Below are positions 8,471-18,236 of a stretch of DNA of 64,000 nt, piece by piece; within the stretch, counting starts at the first letter, position 1; each line of letters starts with the position of its first letter. The notes under the pieces are model-generated. The model worked only from the letters and a program-made list of their open reading frames with translations, was not told the origin of the DNA and did not search any database. The stretch covers positions 39,559-103,558 of the forward strand of contig JBBIIT010000005.1 of assembly GCA_037446355.1 (NCBI GenBank), written 5' to 3'. Source of the DNA: Roseiarcus sp037446355. Its GTDB lineage: Bacteria > Pseudomonadota > Alphaproteobacteria > Rhizobiales > Beijerinckiaceae. The position numbers and the translations under genes are program-made.

Positions 8471-11400
8471 TCAGCCGATCGACATCAGGCTCGCGTTGCC
8501 GCCGGCGGCGGTCGTGTTGACGCAAAGCGAACGCTCGCCGAGCAGCAAATCGACCGGCGCTTCATCGCGTTTCAAGGTGTCCGCGTCGACGCGAAAGAGG
8601 CTGGCGATCGGCCCGCCGTGTTTGGCAATCCGGCCGGCGAAGGCGGTGAGATCGAGACCGGAGCGATCAGTCAGCGCGGCGTCGAAATGCGTCGCGCCGT
8701 CGGCAAGCGCCAGGTTCGCGCGCGCGTCGCCCGGCAAGGAGGCGTAGAGCGCGGCCGCCGGCGCGCCTTGCAATAACGCGCGATTGCCCGCCGCCAGCGC
8801 GACCGCGATCTGCGCGATCAGCGCTTCCTCGCTGGCGGCGTCGCAAAGCACGAGGCCGCGCGGCGTCAGAGAATAGACGTTGCGCTCGCCGACCGGACCT
8901 TGCAGTTCGATCTCGAGGCCGAGGCGCGAGCCCAGCGCGAGTTTGGCGGCGAGTTCGCCGAGCGCGGCCCGCCCGCTCGCCGACAGCGCTCTGGCGAAGG
9001 CGTCCGCCGCGATGGAGGGAGCGCCATGCGGCAGGAGCGGCCACGACGAGGGCGAACGGGCGAGCAGGCGCTTGATATAGAGCGGTCCGCCCGCCTTCGG
9101 CCCGGTGCCGGAAAGTCCGTGCCCGCCGAACGGCTGCACGCCGACGACGGCGCCGATGATGTTTCGATTGACGTAGAGATTGCCCGCCGCGAGCCGCCCG
9201 CAGATGAGGTCGATGGTTCCATCGATGCGCGAATGCGCGCCCCCGGTCAGCGCGTAGCCCGAGGTGTAAATTCGATCGAGCAACTCGCCCATCGCCTCGC
9301 GCTTGAAACGCAATACGTGCAGCACCGGTCCGAACACCTCGCGCGCGAGATCGGAGATGGCGTCGATCTCGATCAGCGTCGGCGCCATGAAGAACCCGTT
9401 GGCGCAATCGGGCCCCAGCGCCTCCGCGTGAACTTTGTGGCCATGCGCGCGCATCGTCTCGACATGACGCCGCAACCCGGCGAGCGCCTCGGCGGAAATG
9501 ACCGGTCCGACGTCGCAGGCGAGGCGATCGGGCGGCCCGACCTTCAGCTCGCGCATCGCGTCCTTCAACATCGTCAGCGTGCGCTCGGCGATGTCGTCTT
9601 GCAGGCAAAGCACGCGCAATGCGGAGCAGCGCTGACCCGCCGAGTCGAAGGCCGAGGCGAGCGCGTCGCCGACGACCTGCTCGGCGAGCGCGGAGCTGTC
9701 GACGATCAGCGCGTTCTGGCCGCCGGTCTCGGCGATCAGCGGAATCGGCGCGCCGTCGGCGCCGAGGCGCCCGGCGAGCGAAGCGGCAATGAGGCGCGCG
9801 ACTTCGGTCGAACCGGTGAACATGACGCCGGCGACGTCCTTGTGCGCGGTCAGCGCCGCGCCGACCCGCCCGTCGCCGCACAACAGATGCAGCGCGTCGG
9901 CGGGGACGCCGGCTTCATGCAACAGGCGCACCGCTTCGCCGGCGATCAGTGGCGTCTCCTCAGCCGGTTTGGCGATCACGCAATTGCCAGCGGCCAGCGC
10001 GGCGGCGATCTGGCCGGTGAAGATCGCGATCGGGAAATTCCACGGGCTGATGCAGACGACGAGACCAAGCGGCGCATGGGTCGCGTTGTCGAATTCACGC
10101 GAGACCTGATCGCCGTAATAGCGAAGGAAATCGACCGCTTCGCGAACGTCGCCGAGCGCATTCGGCAGTGTCTTGCCCGCCTCGCGGCAGATCAGCGCCG
10201 CGAGCGCGGGTGCGCCGGCTTCCATCGCGTCAGCGGCGCGCGCGAGGATGCGCCCGCGTTCGGCCGGCGGCAGATCGCGCCAGGCACCGCCGCCGCGATG
10301 CGCCGCCGCGCAGGCCGCTTCGACATCCTCTGCGCTTGCATCCGCGACGACGCCGACAATCTCGCTGGTGTCGGCGGGATTGCGGATGATTCGGGCCGTG
10401 CCGGGGGCCGCTGGCGCGGACCGAAACGCTTTGAAAGCTTCGGCGAGAGCCGTCAAGCAAAGTTCGTTGCTGAGGTCGAGACCGCGCGAATTCGCGCGCG
10501 CGGGCTGGAAGAGATCGCGCGGATGGGCGATGCGCGGGTGCGGCGCGCCGAACGGCTGCACCGCCTTGGCGGCGACAACGGGGTCTTCGATCAGCGTCTC
10601 GACCGCGACGTTAGGGTCGGCGATGCGATTGACGAACGAAGTGTTGGCGCCATTCTCCAACAGGCGGCGCACGAGATAGGCGAGCAAGGTCTCGTGCGAG
10701 CCGACCGGCGCATAGACGCGGCACGGGCGATGCAGGCGCTCGACGCCGACGATTTGATTGTAGAGCGGCTCGCCCATGCCGTGCAAACACTGAAATTCGT
10801 ATTGGCCGGCGTAGAAATTGCCTCCCGCCATCGCATGAATGGTCGCGACCGTCAGCGCGTTGTGGGTCGCGAACTGCGGGAACACGGCGTCAGGCGCGCC
10901 GAGCAACAGCTTGGCGCAGGCAATATAGGAAACGTCGGTGTGGATCTTGCGCGTGAACACCGCGAAGCCTTCAAGGCCCTCGACCTGAGCGCGCTTGATC
11001 TCGCTGTCCCAGTAGGCGCCCTTGACGAGGCGCACCATGATGCGACGTTTCGTCGCGCGCGCGAGATCGACGATCCAGCCGAGCACGGCGTGGGCGCGTT
11101 TCTGATACGCCTGAACGACGAAGCCGACGCCGTTCCAGCCCGCGAGTTCGGGGTCACGACAAAGCGATTCGAGCAGATCGAGCGAAAGATCGAGCCGCTC
11201 GGATTCCTCGGCGTCGATATTGAGCCCGACGTCCCATCGCCGTGCGCGCAACGCCAGCGCTCTCAGGCGCGGAAAGAGTTCGCGCATCACGCGGTCGCGC
11301 TGGCCGCGCACGTAGCGCGGATGCAGCGCCGACAGTTTCACCGAGAGGCCAGGCCCTTCATAGATGCCCTTGCCGCCCGAGGCTTCGCCGATGGCGTCGA

Positions 11401-12118
11401 GCGCGGTCTCGTAGGACTGGAGATAACGCTCAGCGTCCTCGGCGGTCAGCGCGGCTTCGCCGAGCATGTCGTAGGAATAGCGGAACCCTTTCGCCTCCAA
11501 CGGCCGCGCGTTGGCGAGCGCCGCGCCGATCGTTTGGCCGCAAACGAATTGTTCGCCGAGCACGCGCATCGCGGTGTCGACGCTGGCGCGGATGATGGGC
11601 GCGCCGGAACGGGCGATGAGACGGGTCAGAGTCGCGCCGAGGCCGTGTTCGTCGACCGTGCTCACCAATCTGCCGGTTATGAGCAGGCCCCAAGTCGCGG
11701 CGTTGACGAACGGCGAGGGCGACTGGCCGATGTGAGTGCGCCAGGCGCCGCCGCCGACCTTGTCGGCGATAAGGGCGTCGCGCGTCGCGGCGTCGGGAAT
11801 GCGCAGCAGCGCCTCTGCCATGCACATCAGCGCGACGCCCTCCTGGCTGGAGAGCGAATATTCGCGCATCAGGCCTTGCACCATGCCGGTCGCCGGGCGC
11901 GCGCGCAGACCCTCGATGAGTTTGCGCGCGAGTTCGCTCGCCTCCGCGGAGGTCGCGTCCGGCAATTCGGCGGCCGCGACCATGCGCGAGACACATTCCC
12001 GCTCGTCGGCGCGGTAGGCTGCGTCGATCTCGACGCGACGCCCCTCATGGGATTGGAGTTCGTCGAAAAAGGCCTGGAATCTCGAGGCCGCAGACGGTGA
12101 TGACATGGGGGACGCCAT
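8471..12118 (-). CDS. putA: Bifunctional proline dehydrogenase / L-glutamate gamma-semialdehyde dehydrogenase
   Basis: A 1215-residue trifunctional-length PutA that oxidises proline to glutamate in two steps. The FAD-containing PRODH barrel occupies about residues 150-480, with VRLVKGAYWDSEIKRAQ as a signature. The aldehyde dehydrogenase domain covers about 560-1040, with the catalytic FDSAGQRCSALR cysteine near residue 830 and the ETGGQNALI glutamate upstream of it. A C-terminal domain follows. There is no N-terminal ribbon-helix-helix DNA-binding domain, so this PutA should not repress its own gene. No Lrp-type putR or putP transporter is adjacent. The start is the ATG at 12118; a second ATG four codons later (12106) is also possible. 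Confidence 0.95.
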   Translation of the reverse strand: MASPMSSPSAASRFQAFFDELQSHEGRRVEIDAAYRADERECVSRMVAAAELPDATSAEASELARKLIEGLRARPATGMVQGLMREYSLSSQEGVALMCMAEALLRIPDAATRDALIADKVGGGAWRTHIGQSPSPFVNAATWGLLITGRLVSTVDEHGLGATLTRLIARSGAPIIRASVDTAMRVLGEQFVCGQTIGAALANARPLEAKGFRYSYDMLGEAALTAEDAERYLQSYETALDAIGEASGGKGIYEGPGLSVKLSALHPRYVRGQRDRVMRELFPRLRALALRARRWDVGLNIDAEESERLDLSLDLLESLCRDPELAGWNGVGFVVQAYQKRAHAVLGWIVDLARATKRRIMVRLVKGAYWDSEIKRAQVEGLEGFAVFTRKIHTDVSYIACAKLLLGAPDAVFPQFATHNALTVATIHAMAGGNFYAGQYEFQCLHGMGEPLYNQIVGVERLHRPCRVYAPVGSHETLLAYLVRRLLENGANTSFVNRIADPNVAVETLIEDPVVAAKAVQPFGAPHPRIAHPRDLFQPARANSRGLDLSNELCLTALAEAFKAFRSAPAAPGTARIIRNPADTSEIVGVVADASAEDVEAACAAAHRGGGAWRDLPPAERGRILARAADAMEAGAPALAALICREAGKTLPNALGDVREAVDFLRYYGDQVSREFDNATHAPLGLVVCISPWNFPIAIFTGQIAAALAAGNCVIAKPAEETPLIAGEAVRLLHEAGVPADALHLLCGDGRVGAALTAHKDVAGVMFTGSTEVARLIAASLAGRLGADGAPIPLIAETGGQNALIVDSSALAEQVVGDALASAFDSAGQRCSALRVLCLQDDIAERTLTMLKDAMRELKVGPPDRLACDVGPVISAEALAGLRRHVETMRAHGHKVHAEALGPDCANGFFMAPTLIEIDAISDLAREVFGPVLHVLRFKREAMGELLDRIYTSGYALTGGAHSRIDGTIDLICGRLAAGNLYVNRNIIGAVVGVQPFGGHGLSGTGPKAGGPLYIKRLLARSPSSWPLLPHGAPSIAADAFARALSASGRAALGELAAKLALGSRLGLEIELQGPVGERNVYSLTPRGLVLCDAASEEALIAQIAVALAAGNRALLQGAPAAALYASLPGDARANLALADGATHFDAALTDRSGLDLTAFAGRIAKHGGPIASLFRVDADTLKRDEAPVDLLLGERSLCVNTTAAGGNASLMSIG

Positions 12119-12290
12119 TTTCGTTGTGACAGTCGGGCCCGCGAAAGCTTGAAGCTACATACATGGCGTTCCGCGGGTGGGAAAGGATACCGAGCGGCGC
12201 GTCAATGTGCCGTATTCTTCCCACATGGCATGCTTGATAAATGTGCGGGCCTGGACAGGGTGGGGTAACGAAAACAGCGCGGCCAGATAT

Positions 12291-12351
12291 TGTTGCGGTG
12301 CAACATTCGTGATATGAAATACGAATTGATCGTCGCGTTGTAATAATTACA
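12291..12351. promoter_or_regulatory. Two short palindromes in the putA/12386 divergent region
   Basis: The 267-base divergent region contains two separate dyads. TGTTGC-GGT-GCAACA spans 12291-12305. TGTAATAATTACA, a perfect 13-base palindrome, spans 12339-12351, 34 bases before the ATG at 12386. This stretch is clearly more AT-rich than its surroundings, as expected of a promoter/operator. The first dyad resembles TTGC/GCAA sites I associate with the polyhydroxyalkanoate regulator PhaR in rhizobia, but that link is from memory and weak. Confidence 0.45.
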
Positions 12352-12385
12352 GGCAAGACGCGGACGGCGACGATTGTGAGGACGC

Positions 12386-12685
12386 ATGAGCACGACCTGG
12401 AACACCAAATGGGGCGCGCGGCGCGTTCGTAAGGATCCGCCGACGATCGAAGAGGCGTTGATCGCCGCGGAGGCATTGACCGACGATCCGGCGCAGCGCA
12501 TTGAAATCGCAGCGTCTTTGATGGGCGCGGCGACGGACGAGGTCAAGGCCCTGGCCGCCAAGCAAGCGGCCCATTCGCGCGGGCGCTCGACTTTGGTCAA
12601 CGGCCGCACGCGCGCGGTGGTTGTCGAATACAAGCGTCCGCGCACGATTTCCCGTCCGGCCGCGGCGCCGCTCGGCCGACGCTGA
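12386..12685 (+). CDS. Small conserved hypothetical protein
   Basis: A 99-residue basic protein that I cannot assign to a function. The N-terminus is STTWNTKWGARRVRKDPPT, followed by a predicted helical, Ala/Glu-rich middle (IEEALIAAEALTDDPAQRIEIAASLMG). The tail is Arg/Pro-rich. It has no signal peptide, membrane segment or cysteines. It looks like a real gene because its third-base GC pattern fits, it has an ATG behind an AT-rich palindromic region, and it fills the space before the ABC exporter. Small proteins of this look occur widely in Hyphomicrobiales, to my recollection. Confidence 0.6.
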   Translation: MSTTWNTKWGARRVRKDPPTIEEALIAAEALTDDPAQRIEIAASLMGAATDEVKALAAKQAAHSRGRSTLVNGRTRAVVVEYKRPRTISRPAAAPLGRR

Positions 12686-12756
12686 GCGCGCCGCCGAGCG
12701 CTTCGCCCTTGTCCGAAACGCTTTCCCTTTCGGCGAGGCGGGGTTAGCAAAGGCAT

Positions 12757-14541
12757 ATGCTCGACAGTCTCGCCGTCCCCACGCGGCCTCCCGACCGGAA
12801 CCTACTTTGGCGGCTTGTGCGCGAATTCGGGCGCGAGCATGTCCGGGGCTATGTCCTCGCCGCGGCGCTGCTCGGGCTGATTGCCCTTTCGAACGTATCG
12901 GTCGCCTGGCTTCTGCGCCCCGTGCTGAATGGCATGGTCAGCGCCGAAAAGCTCGCCAACATGCGCTTTCTCGCTATCGAGGCGCTCGGGCTTTTCGTTA
13001 TGCGCGGCGCGGCGACCTACGGGTCGCAGATCGTGCTTTCGCGCATCGGCAATTCGATCGTCGCCACCGCGCAGCGGCGTGTATTCGAGCGGTTGCTCAA
13101 TCAGAACATCGCCTTTTTTCAGGATCGACATTCCAGCGAGTTCGTCGCGCGCCTCGCCTTCGCCGCCAACGGCGTGCGCGATTCTTTGCAACTTGTGGTG
13201 CAGGGGTTCGCTCGCGACCTCGTTTCGGTCGCCGGCCTCGTGTTCGTGATGATTTCGCGCGATCCCGTCATCGCCGGCGGCGCGCTGCTGGCGCTGCCCG
13301 TCGCCGCGTTCTTTGTCAGCCGAATTCTTCGGCGCGTGCGCCAGTTCGCCCAGCGCTCGTTCGACGGATCGACCCTGATCGTGCAAACCATGGGCGAAAC
13401 CGTTTTGGGCGCGCGCATCGTCAAGTCGTTCAACCTTCAGAGCGAAATGCGCGCGCGGATGGCGGGGGCGATACGCACGGTCGAACGCTCGGCCAACCGC
13501 ATCGCCGCGGGCGCGGGATTGGCGACCATGCTGGCGGACACGCTCGCGGGTTGCGCTATCGCATTCGCGATCTTTTACGGCTCTTGGCGGGTCGCCGTGC
13601 AACATGCCGACGTCGGCGCTTTCGCTTCATTTCTGGGCGCGCTGCTGCTCGCCTATGAGCCGGCCAAACGGCTCGGCCGCTTTCCTGTGGATATTCAAAA
13701 CGGTCTCGTCGGAGCGCACTTGATCTACGACGTGCTCGACGCTCCGCTTGGCGAGCCGCCGCGGCCCGGATTGCCCGCGCTGCGAGTTGTCGGCGGCCGG
13801 GTGACGATTGACGACGCGCATTTTGCTTATCGCAGCGGCGAAGCGACGATTCGCGGGCTCGATCTGACCGCCGAGCCCAATCAGACCACGGCGCTCGTCG
13901 GCCCCTCGGGCGGTGGCAAATCAACCATTCTCGGGCTGATTCAGCGCTTCTATGCGCCCTCCGCCGGGCGCGTCGCCATCGACGGGCAGGATGTCGCCAA
14001 CGTCGATCTCGCCTCGCTGCGCGATCATATCGCTTTTGTCTCGCAGGACGTCTTCCTGTTCCGCGGCACCATTCGCGACAATATCGCGCTCGGCCGTCCC
14101 GGCGCTACGCAGGAGGCGATCGAGGCGGCGGCGCGCAAGGCGAACGCCCACGACTTCATTGTCCAGTTCGCGCAGGGCTACGCGACCAATGTCGGCGAGC
14201 AGGGCGCGCAACTTTCGGGCGGCCAACGCCAGCGCGTGGCGATCGCGCGCGCGCTGCTGAAGGACGCGCCGATCCTACTCCTCGACGAGCCGACCGCCGC
14301 GCTCGATTCGGAATCCGAGCGCGAAGTGCAGAAGGCGCTGGAGGCGCTTCAGGCTGGCCGCACGACGATCGTCGTCGCGCACCGGCTGCAAACGATCATC
14401 GGCGCGGATCGGATTTACGTGATCGAGAACGGCGCTTCGGTGGAATCGGGCTCGCACGCCGAATTGATCTCGCGCGACGGCGCCTATCGCGCCTTCTTCG
14501 CCGCGCAATTCGGTCTTGGCGCGCTCGCGACTTCGGATTGA
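12757..14541 (+). CDS. ABC exporter, fused permease and ATPase (MsbA-like)
   Basis: A 594-residue half-transporter. Residues about 20-310 form the six-helix type 1 exporter domain. The nucleotide-binding domain carries Walker A GPSGGGKST near residue 382, the signature LSGGQRQRVAIARAL near 487, Walker B ILLLDEPTAALD near 505, and the H-loop VVAHRL. It is most like lipid A or polysaccharide-lipid flippases of the MsbA/LptB-independent type. The O-antigen-ligase-like gene converges from downstream, which fits an envelope role. The true substrate is not known. Confidence 0.85.
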   Translation: MLDSLAVPTRPPDRNLLWRLVREFGREHVRGYVLAAALLGLIALSNVSVAWLLRPVLNGMVSAEKLANMRFLAIEALGLFVMRGAATYGSQIVLSRIGNSIVATAQRRVFERLLNQNIAFFQDRHSSEFVARLAFAANGVRDSLQLVVQGFARDLVSVAGLVFVMISRDPVIAGGALLALPVAAFFVSRILRRVRQFAQRSFDGSTLIVQTMGETVLGARIVKSFNLQSEMRARMAGAIRTVERSANRIAAGAGLATMLADTLAGCAIAFAIFYGSWRVAVQHADVGAFASFLGALLLAYEPAKRLGRFPVDIQNGLVGAHLIYDVLDAPLGEPPRPGLPALRVVGGRVTIDDAHFAYRSGEATIRGLDLTAEPNQTTALVGPSGGGKSTILGLIQRFYAPSAGRVAIDGQDVANVDLASLRDHIAFVSQDVFLFRGTIRDNIALGRPGATQEAIEAAARKANAHDFIVQFAQGYATNVGEQGAQLSGGQRQRVAIARALLKDAPILLLDEPTAALDSESEREVQKALEALQAGRTTIVVAHRLQTIIGADRIYVIENGASVESGSHAELISRDGAYRAFFAAQFGLGALATSD

Positions 14542-14550
14542 CCTCCTCCG

Positions 14551-15774
14551 TCAGAAATGTGCGAGATGCGCGGCGGAGGGGCGCGTCGTGCGATACTGGC
14601 TGCGCGCCGCGATGTCGGAGGCGATCAGAGCCACAGCCAGCGTCGTGAACCAGATCATGTCGCCAAGGTCGATCGCGATCGTCGCCAAGGCGAGGTTGCA
14701 GGCGAGCGCCGCCGTCAGGTAGGGCGCCAACCGCGGCGGCGCCTCCGCCAAAGCGCGAAAGCCGAACCAGGCGCCGGCCGCCGCCAACATCGCGCCGATG
14801 ACGCCGAGTTCGTACCATATCTGGAACAGCATGGAGCGCGGCGTTGTCATCGGCAGCGTTTCGGCCCGCAAGCCGCGCGCGATCGTCTCGAATCCGTGGC
14901 CAGTCACCAATCGGATATTGCCGTGAATGACGGCGTCGAACGCGGTCGCGAGCGCGGGGTAGGGTTCGGGCTGGCCTGGAAGCTTCGCGTTCAACATGAG
15001 GCGCGCCAGCGGCGCCGCGAAGAGGACTGCGAGCGGCGCGAGCAGGATCAGGCCGCCGGTGAGCCAGCTTAGATCGCGCGTCGTGCGTTCGAGATCGGAG
15101 AGCGCGAACGAGAGCGCGGCGAAACCGACGAACAACGCTATCATCATCGGCGAGGAGCCGATCGAAAACGCGTATACGAAGCCCATGATCAGCAACAGGC
15201 GCGCATAGCCGTTGCGCCCACGCGCCGCCAATCCGCCCATCGCCGGGAACAGCAGCGTCGCCAGCACGATTCCGCCTTCCCTGATGCGATCGTATTCGAT
15301 CGGCGCGCCGTGCCGCGAGGCGATCCAGGCGAAGAAGATCGTCAGCATCGCCAGGACGAGGCCGATAGGGAATAAGTAGAGATCGGTGGCGCGCGCATGT
15401 TCGCGCGGCAAAATCAGCGCGAGCAGAACAGCCACGCCCCACAAGCCGATCTTCAGGAGGTGCTGGCCGGCGGCGACCGAATAGGGCGTCCAAAGGATGG
15501 AAAGAGTCGCCCAGCCGAGGCCGGCTAGTCCAATTTGGGTCGCCGGATTGGCGAAAGCCGCTCGCAGTCGCGCGCCGAGATCGGCCGGCGGATCGAGCAG
15601 CGCGGCAAAGCTGATCAAGGCGACCCCGATGGGGAAAAGCACATACAAGGCAAGAGAATGCAGCACGACGCCGGACGGCGCGGCGAGGGCAAGCACGACA
15701 TAGCCGAGGCGCGCGAGGAAACGCGACGCGTCGGCGGCGTCATCCTGAGGCACGGCGGGTGGCGTCCAAGTCAT
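14551..15774 (-). CDS. O-antigen ligase-like polytopic membrane protein
   Basis: A 407-residue protein with about ten hydrophobic segments and a larger loop in the C-terminal third. The loop contains RLVTGHGFETIARG, resembling the Wzy/WaaL loop motif that binds undecaprenyl-linked glycan. Ligases of this class move O-antigen or capsule repeat units onto lipid A core, or polymerise them, at the periplasmic face. The ATG at 15774 is preferred over the in-frame TTG at 15780. The gene converges on the ABC exporter with nine bases between stops. Which of WaaL, Wzy or an unrelated member it is cannot be decided. Confidence 0.65.
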   Translation of the reverse strand: MTWTPPAVPQDDAADASRFLARLGYVVLALAAPSGVVLHSLALYVLFPIGVALISFAALLDPPADLGARLRAAFANPATQIGLAGLGWATLSILWTPYSVAAGQHLLKIGLWGVAVLLALILPREHARATDLYLFPIGLVLAMLTIFFAWIASRHGAPIEYDRIREGGIVLATLLFPAMGGLAARGRNGYARLLLIMGFVYAFSIGSSPMMIALFVGFAALSFALSDLERTTRDLSWLTGGLILLAPLAVLFAAPLARLMLNAKLPGQPEPYPALATAFDAVIHGNIRLVTGHGFETIARGLRAETLPMTTPRSMLFQIWYELGVIGAMLAAAGAWFGFRALAEAPPRLAPYLTAALACNLALATIAIDLGDMIWFTTLAVALIASDIAARSQYRTTRPSAAHLAHF

Positions 15775-15893
15775 GCTCAATTTTACCTATTGCGATCCGC
15801 TTATACGGCGCCGCACGCTGTCGCGCTGTGGACTCCGCGCAACACAAGTCGTGCAAATTGGGTATAGCAGGGACGTGGCGAGCAGGCGGGCCT

Positions 15894-16751
15894 ATGGACG
15901 GAGCGATGTCGATTGGTGACGAGGGCCTAGCCGCCAAGGTTAGGGCGCAGCGTGCGCGCGGACAAATCCGCGCCGCGTTCGCGCGCGCCGGCGCCCGCAC
16001 CGAAGCTTCGAACCTCTATGAAACCGGGGGCCTGCGCATGCGCTTTCCCCGCGCGGGCGCGGGATGCGAGGCTGTGATCGTCAATACCGGCGGCGGGATG
16101 GCGGGCGGCGACCGCGCGTCGATCGGGTTGTGTCTGGGCGCCGGCGCCGAGGTCCGCGCGACGACGCAGTCGGCGGAAAAAATCTATCGCTCCGACGGCG
16201 CCAAAGTCGCGGCGGATTTGGCGTTCGAGGTCGGGGCGGGCGCCCGACTCATATGGGCGCCGCAGGAAACTCTGCTGTTCGACGGTGCGTGGTTTACCCG
16301 CCGTCTCGAAGCCGACGTCGCGGCGCAGGGATCGCTGCTAATTCTCGAAGCCGCCGTGTTCGGTCGACTCGCCCACGGCGAAATCCGCTCCGACGCCGCA
16401 TTCCGTGACGACTGGCGGGTGCGCCGGGACGGAAAGCTCATTTTCGCCGAGGCGCTCCGCATCGAAAACGCCGGCACGCAGCTCGACCGGACCGCGATCG
16501 GGCGCGGCGCTCGTGCGGTCGCGACGATGCTTTTTGTCGATCCCGGAGCGCCGACCCGACTGGAGCCGTTGCGGGCGGAATTCGCGCTGGCGATGGAGGC
16601 GCCGGGCGAATGGCTCGAGGCCGGCGCGAGCGTCATCGACGGCGCGTTGATCGCGCGCGCGCTTTCCCCCTCGCCCGCGCGGCTGCGCGCCGCCTTGGTC
16701 GGAGCTTTGCGCGTCCTCGATGATCGCGCGCCGCCGCGCGTGTGGTCGTGA
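15894..16751 (+). CDS. ureD: Urease accessory protein UreD (UreH)
   Basis: Scaffold protein that binds apo-urease together with UreF and UreG during nickel insertion. Family features include EAVIVNTGGGMAGGDRASI, TTQSAEKIYRS, LIWAPQETLLFDGAWFTRRLE and ESVIFGRxA-like LEAAVFGRLAHGE. The length of 285 residues is usual. Start candidates are the ATG at 15894 and another at 15906 preceded by GGAG; both are kept open. The stop overlaps the GTG of the next gene by ten bases. UreD is normally adjacent to ureABC; here a glycosyltransferase and an EamA gene lie between. Confidence 0.9.
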   Translation: MDGAMSIGDEGLAAKVRAQRARGQIRAAFARAGARTEASNLYETGGLRMRFPRAGAGCEAVIVNTGGGMAGGDRASIGLCLGAGAEVRATTQSAEKIYRSDGAKVAADLAFEVGAGARLIWAPQETLLFDGAWFTRRLEADVAAQGSLLILEAAVFGRLAHGEIRSDAAFRDDWRVRRDGKLIFAEALRIENAGTQLDRTAIGRGARAVATMLFVDPGAPTRLEPLRAEFALAMEAPGEWLEAGASVIDGALIARALSPSPARLRAALVGALRVLDDRAPPRVWS

Positions 16752-18229
16752 CGAATTCCGCCGCCGGCGCGAGCGTTCGAACGCTGGCGATGGCGACCCT
16801 CGCGATCTGCCTCGCGCTAACGGCCGCGCAGCTCGCGCTCATCCCGCGCATCGAACTGACCTTTGACGAAGCCTATTACACGCTTTGGTCGCGCGGCCTC
16901 GCCTGGGGCTATCTCGATCACCCGCCTATGATCGCCGGCTGGATTCGCGCGTCCACAGATCTGTTCGGATCGACGGAGTTCGGGGTGCGCGCGTTCAACG
17001 CACTGGTCTTCGCGCTCATGCCGGCGCTGATCGCCGGCATTGCCTGGCGATTGTTCGCCTCCGCCGGCGTTGCGGTCCTGTCCGCGCTTTTGTGGGTTTC
17101 GATGCCGTTGACCGCCGGCGCCGTCGTCGTGACGCCCGACGCGCCGCTCGTCGTGTTCTGGACCCTCGGCCTCGGCGCCCTGGTCGAGGCGTGGCGCGGG
17201 CGCGGCATGGCCTGGCCGGCGCTCGGCCTTGCGCTCGGAATGGCGCTGCAGTCGAAGTTCACGGCGGCGTTCTTCGGCTTCGGCGTTGTCCTCGCGCTGG
17301 CGACGACGCCGTCGATGCGTCGGTGGTTCCTCTCGCCTTGGCCTTACATCGCGGCCTTGCTGGCCGCGCTCGTCGTTTCGCCGTTCGTCGCCTGGAACGC
17401 GACGCACGGATGGGCGACCTTCGCCAAGCAATTAGCACGGGTGCCGCCGCACGGGCTCCAACTTGGATTTCTGGCGGAGCTGATCGCCTCGCAACTTGGC
17501 CTGGCCAATCCGCTGATCCTCCTGCCGGCGGCGGCCGCTATCGGGGCGAACTTGCGAAAATTCGGCAAAATCGAGGCCGGCGCCGACGAAGCGCGCCGCC
17601 TGCTCGTCGCCACGATCGCCCCGGCCGCCGGTTATTTCCTGCTGCACGCGCTGCACGACCGCGTACAGGGCAACTGGCCGGCGCCGCTTTATCCCGCGCT
17701 GGCGATTTTGGCGGCGGACGCCGCGCGGCGCGCAGGCGGATGGGCGCGGGCGACGGCGCGCTGGGCGCCCGCGCTCGGGCTGACAGCGATCGCGCTGGTC
17801 TATCTGCATGTCGCGACCGCCTGGCCGCGGCTTGGCGCCGCGGACCCCCTGGCGCGCATCGGCGGTTGGCGCGAACTGACGCTCAAAGTTGACGCCGCCG
17901 CCCGCGAACGGCGCGCGGCCTTTCTGCTGACGCGCGGTTACGCCGCGACTTCGTTGCTAACCTACTACGGCGATTCGAAATTGCCGGTGGCGCAATCCGA
18001 GGAGCGTTCGCGCTGGGACTTCGAACCCAAGATCGCGGAAAATATCTTCGATGCGCCGGGTTTGGCGCTAGGCGAAGCCGGACGCGGTTACGAAGCCGAA
18101 CTCGGCGAGCGGTTTCGTCATGTCCAAGAAATCGCGCGCTTGTCGCGTTCGAGTTTGGGCGGAACGACCGCCGAGTACATTCTCTATAGTGTCGCCGACC
18201 CGATCCATCCGGCGCCGGACGCGCGCTAA
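16742..18229 (+). CDS. ArnT/PMT-like polyprenyl-sugar glycosyltransferase
   Basis: A 495-residue multi-spanning membrane enzyme of the GT39/GT83 class. The catalytic first loop reads ELTFDEAYYTLWSRGLAWGYLDHPPM; the Asp-Glu pair is the metal-binding or catalytic site of the family. About ten transmembrane helices and a C-terminal periplasmic domain follow. Relatives transfer sugars from undecaprenyl phosphate to lipid A or proteins. The GTG start overlaps ureD by ten bases, so it may be read on the ureD transcript even though its function is unrelated. The acceptor is unknown. Confidence 0.85.
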   Translation: MVVTNSAAGASVRTLAMATLAICLALTAAQLALIPRIELTFDEAYYTLWSRGLAWGYLDHPPMIAGWIRASTDLFGSTEFGVRAFNALVFALMPALIAGIAWRLFASAGVAVLSALLWVSMPLTAGAVVVTPDAPLVVFWTLGLGALVEAWRGRGMAWPALGLALGMALQSKFTAAFFGFGVVLALATTPSMRRWFLSPWPYIAALLAALVVSPFVAWNATHGWATFAKQLARVPPHGLQLGFLAELIASQLGLANPLILLPAAAAIGANLRKFGKIEAGADEARRLLVATIAPAAGYFLLHALHDRVQGNWPAPLYPALAILAADAARRAGGWARATARWAPALGLTAIALVYLHVATAWPRLGAADPLARIGGWRELTLKVDAAARERRAAFLLTRGYAATSLLTYYGDSKLPVAQSEERSRWDFEPKIAENIFDAPGLALGEAGRGYEAELGERFRHVQEIARLSRSSLGGTTAEYILYSVADPIHPAPDAR

Positions 18230-18236
18230 GCGGCGC

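Noticed and set aside
8900..12100. Open frame of 1066 codons antisense to putA
   Set aside because: GC-rich coding DNA commonly leaves the opposite strand open. The translation is low-complexity, rich in Arg/Glu/Gly, and matches no family, while putA is unmistakable.
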